A stretch of DNA of 64,000 nt from Hippopus hippopus (lineage: Eukaryota > Mollusca > Bivalvia > Cardiida > Cardiidae): the NCBI GenBank assembly GCA_946811185.2, contig OX328096.1:36778011-36842010 (forward strand). Reading direction: 5' to 3'. Made by a program: the position numbers and the translations under genes. The notes below the pieces were generated by a model that had not been told where the DNA came from, made no database searches, and worked only from the letters and a program-made list of their open reading frames with translations. This document shows, piece after piece, positions 61,055 through 64,000 of this stretch. Position 1 is the stretch's first letter, and every line of letters starts with the position of its first letter.

Positions 61055-61117
61055 CGCAACACAACACAACACAATATAACATAACATAACACAACACAAC
61101 ACAACACAACACAACAT
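61055..61117. repeat. (ACAAC)n microsatellite
   Basis: CACAACACAACACAACAC runs with an ATAACATAAC patch in the middle. Confidence 0.9.
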
Positions 61118-61203
61118 GATAAACTTAATTTCGTTATAATAGGCCACTGGTCCACTTTACAACTATTCACAAAACACTAACATACAAAGAAATGAAACTT
61201 TCT

Positions 61204-61412
61204 TTAACCCTTATCCTGCTAAATAACTTGAAACTTTCAAGCCAACTTGAAAAACCCATGTTTTGCCACTTTGCGGCTATTTTTTGGGGAAAGATATCCC
61301 CTTATTGGACAGTGTAGATCCAAGATCAGACTGCACATTCTGTGCAGTCTGATCTTGGATCTACACTGTCCGCAAAAGGTCAGTGAGTCGCGCTTAGCAG
61401 CCTACGGGTTAA
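61204..61412. mobile_element. M5 hairpin MITE, complete
   Basis: TTAA at 61204 and 61409-61412; TTAACCCTTATCCTGCTAAA and GCGCTTAGCAGCCTACGGG as ends. Perfect palindrome at 61324-61354, extended outside by TGTAGATCCAA/TTGGATCTACA to about 24 bp of stem. Confidence 0.88.
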
Positions 61413-61576
61413 CAGTATTTTTACGTAGTTTGTATTTTACAATATACCCTGGATCCAAGTAGAGTAAAAATATTTTTTGATCCTCTTACATTACAAGTAT
61501 AAAGTTGTGACAGAAAACAATAGAATCAGTGTTTCAGAAGAAAAAAGAAGTTTTTAAACATACACCAAACTATACA

Positions 61577-61665
61577 CCAAACGACCCTGAGCAAGAGGAG
61601 CTTTGAAAGCATTGTGGGAAAAAGCTGGAAATCAGCGTTTTCTCCTTCTCCAACAATGTTTTTCA
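61577..61665 (+). repeat. M3 central fragment
   Basis: ACGACCCTGAGCAAGAGG, AGCATTGTGGGAAAAAGC and CTCCTTCTCCAACAATGTTT; left palindrome arm mostly deleted. Confidence 0.6.
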
Positions 61666-61692
61666 TAACCCTATCGAATTCCATTTCTTTAT

Positions 61693-61829
61693 TTAACCCT
61701 TTACCAAACAGTCTCGAGTTTTAACGACCTTAAGAAAGAATGCTTATGAAAACATTGTGGAAAATAAGTCGTCTGCAAATACTGCCAATTATGACAAGTC
61801 TAAAAAGTTGTCGTTTGGGAAAGAGTTAA
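61693..61829 (+). mobile_element. M3 element lacking its palindrome
   Basis: TTAACCCTTTACCAAACAGT to CGTTTGGGAAAGAGTTAA, but AACATTGTGGAAAA jumps to TAAGTCGTCTGCAAATAC, so the whole hairpin and right neighbour are gone. Confidence 0.78.
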
Positions 61830-62416
61830 GCCACGTTGAATTTTTCATCTGCAAATGCTTTCAATTTAGACGAATCTAAAATTTTGCTGTCAGCTAAAGA
61901 GAGAGAGACCTTGCGGGACGGCTGATGTACGATGCTGTTTCACCTGATTATCTTTGTTCATACCAGATGGTGTTCCCAAGAAATTCCATATGATTGGGAA
62001 TATTTGATGTAAATTTACTATCACAAACAGTTAATCACAGCACGCATACCTCGCCCCTACGAAATATGTAAATTTTATTAAATGATGCATGGTTGGTGAA
62101 TATCAGAAGATCTAGTGCCGAGATACAATCAAGCTGTGGATACGAATAAGCGTTGCTTGTTTTTTTCTTGTTTTTGCTTGGACAAAAATAACTTTCAAAG
62201 GTTTCAAAATACAAGATTTTATGTGATAGTTTAACAAATTCATCATACATTCAATTTGAATTTTCTTTGGATTCATTTTGTTTTTTTATACAAGCGTCAT
62301 GACTTGTCGGCTAAGCTTTTAACAAATTATTCTCATGAACACGTGACTACGTGCAGACAACCTCTTTCGTCTAACAACAAACCGTTTTAGAATGACTTGT
62401 TGAATTCCATACCTTA

Positions 62417-63755
62417 CGAGGGCTGTTCGATATGTAATGTGTATTGTACCACAGCGCGATAACGCTTTGCACGATTTCGTGGATGATGATACGCTTGAAT
62501 AGCTCTATTCAATACCTTTCCAACGGTATAAACACGAGCCTTCAGCTCCACATAGTTTTAAACTTATAGTCATTTCAATAGAGCTAGTCGTTGACCACTG
62601 TTGTAAAAATGCTTGGAAAACGGATTCAAAATATTGAAGAAATTAAAGCTTGTATAAAAGTTCGCACAAAACTCGGTCATTCGGTAATGAAGATTTTTAC
62701 TGAATTGGGGGAAGTTTATGGGTCTGATAAGGTATCTTATGAAACAGTTCGTAGTTGGAGAAGGAAATTTCTGACTGACACAGAGTCCGTCAAAGATGCA
62801 GCAAAATCTGGCCGACCTGTGACTTTACCAGGCAAGGCAAATGTCTCAAAAGTCAGGGAAATAATTGAAAGTGATGGCAGATACACGATTCGTGATATTG
62901 CCAACGCTGTTGGCATATCGCTATCGCGGGTGCATTTCATTTTGAAGCGTATTTTGAAAGTACGAAAGATTTCTGCCAGATGGATACCTCATATATTGAC
63001 AGATGACCAAAAACGGGTACGAGTACAAACCGCTAAGCAATTGCTCAAAATGTTTCCCAAATTCAATCAAAGACAATTTGCAAACATTGTTACTGGTGAC
63101 AAAACATGGGTTCACTATTTCGAACCAGTAAGAAAAATTGGAAACAAAATATGGCTAACTAAACACGGTAGAAGGCCTGTAGTTGCCAAAAGAAGCACAA
63201 GCACAAAGAAGGTTCTTTATTGCATATTCTTCTCATGTTATGGCATAGCCGTACAAATTCCGGTGCCGAAGGGCAAAAGTGTTACAGGTCGGTATTACCG
63301 AGATGTTATACTAAAAACGGTCAAGAAATATTATCTTAAACGACGCCCTGTGTCAGGATTTAGGCATGTTCGTCTACTTCATGATAATGCTCCATCACAT
63401 ACATCTGAGCTTGTATAGCAATTTTTGAAGTCGGAGAAGGTTACCGTCTTGCCACACCCACCATACTCTCCAGATCTAGCCCCATGCGACTTTTTCCTTT
63501 TTCCAAAACTTAAAAAGTTCTTATCTGGTCGTCGTTACAAGTCCCGACAAGCCCTTGGCTCAGCCATCAGTCAGTGCCTCAGAGGTCTACCTAAATCAGC
63601 GTACCGTGACGCATTTCAGAAATGGATTCAGAGATTGAAATTATGTATTTCAAACCGCGGAGAATACTTTGAAGGGATGTAATGTTCATTTCACTATTTG
63701 AGTCGAATGCTTTTGAGATATCGTACAATACACATTACATATCGAACAACCCTCG
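62417..63755 (+). mobile_element. Mariner-family DNA transposon, nearly intact
   Basis: 1,339 bp. The 33-bp ends at 62417-62449 and 63723-63755 are inverse copies with one difference (CGAGGGCTGTTCGATATG versus CGAGGGTTGTTCGATATG). TA flanks both sides (62415-62416 and 63756-63757), the tc1/mariner target. Encodes one transposase with a single in-frame stop. Near-identical ends suggest a young insertion. Confidence 0.93.
62591..63682 (+). pseudogene. Mariner transposase with one in-frame TAG
   Basis: Open from 62591 to a TAG at 63416-63418, then open in the same frame to TAA at 63680; about 363 codons in all. The first ATG with a good context may be at 62591 or 62609. N-terminal double helix-turn-helix (SYETVRSWRRKF; YTIRDIANAVGISLSRVHFI), linker WIPHILTDDQKRVRV (the mariner WVPHxLT motif), catalytic GDKTWVHYF (first D), LLHDNAPSHTS (second D) and YSPDLAPCDFFLFP (third D, 34 residues after the second: DD34D). 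The stop lies between the second and third D, so the product would lack the last catalytic residue unless read through. Confidence 0.9.
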
Positions 63756-63856
63756 TATACATCTTTACATACACTATTTGTCATATTCCACTTTGCTTAA
63801 TTTGTCATGTTGTTCAGTTAAAAGGTCTTAAGGCCAGCCAGGGAATGATCAGAGAC

Positions 63857-63988
63857 TTAACCCTTTGGCTGATAAGAGCGACTCATGGACCTTCTTCGGA
63901 CAGTTTAGATCAAAATCAGACGATACAGAAAGTGCAGGGTGATCTGGTATCCCATACAAGATCCGACAGTGTCCGATAAGGAGATATC
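63857..63988. repeat. Worn M5-type element at window end
   Basis: TTAACCCTTTGGCTGATAAG, CGGACAGTTTAGATCAAAAT, CAGACGATACAGAAAGTGCA and GACAGTGTCCGATAAGGAG; palindrome mostly lost. Followed by a poly-C run to the window edge. Confidence 0.5.
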
Positions 63989-64000
63989 CCCCCCCCCCAA

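Overview
Eukaryotic nuclear DNA, A+T-rich, with long repeat-filled introns, GT-AG splice sites and no operons. The repeat types (short inverted-repeat elements, tRNA-derived SINEs ending in a CAATCA-type tail, and non-autonomous elements carrying a GTCCGTCC stretch plus tandem sub-repeats) together with the gene content suggest a bivalve mollusc. A dreissenid-like heterodont is my guess from memory of such repeats and is not demonstrated. Two host genes can be assembled exon by exon, both on the + strand. Everything else I recognise is mobile or repetitive DNA. Family labels used below (M1, M2, M3, M5, M6, H1-H4) are my own working names. Layout: (1) About 330-28326 holds the last sixteen exons of an ATAD5/Elg1 gene, the large subunit of the RFC-like complex that unloads PCNA. 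All splice phases agree across the sixteen exons and give 1,192 residues plus a stop. The N-terminal part lies to the left of the window. Its introns carry many copies of M3, a TTAA-flanked hairpin element, and several long tandem-repeat-bearing elements (H1 at 4036-5245 and 5762-7240, H2 at 8438-9366, H3 at 10493-11103, H4 at 21492-21880). (2) About 28.5-45.4 kb is gene-poor: SINEs, further H elements, the hairpin elements M1, M2, M5 and M6, a 3.5-kb element with about 0.5-kb terminal inverted repeats (37114-40645), and a decayed mariner transposase (about 41736-42260). (3) About 45747-53052 is a seven-exon gene for a 222-residue protein resembling the N-terminal barrel of the BPI/LBP lipid-binding family. 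The apparent start gives no signal peptide and there is no second barrel. (4) About 53-64 kb is again repetitive: a 1.2-kb, 24-bp-unit minisatellite (59580-60795), microsatellites, hairpin elements, and a nearly intact mariner (62417-63755) with TA target duplication, matching 33-bp inverted repeats and one in-frame stop in a DD34D transposase. The most interesting signal is not a gene. At least four short-element families with different ends (M1, M2, M5, M6) carry related central palindromes of the same length. The stem differences between M1 and M5 occur as paired, compensating changes, and the outer stems of M2 copies also co-vary. One M1 copy has lost one arm of both of its hairpins from just after the loop. 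Nested insertions give relative ages and show directly that M3 uses TTAA targets. All family assignments come from reading and remembered family features; no database search was possible.
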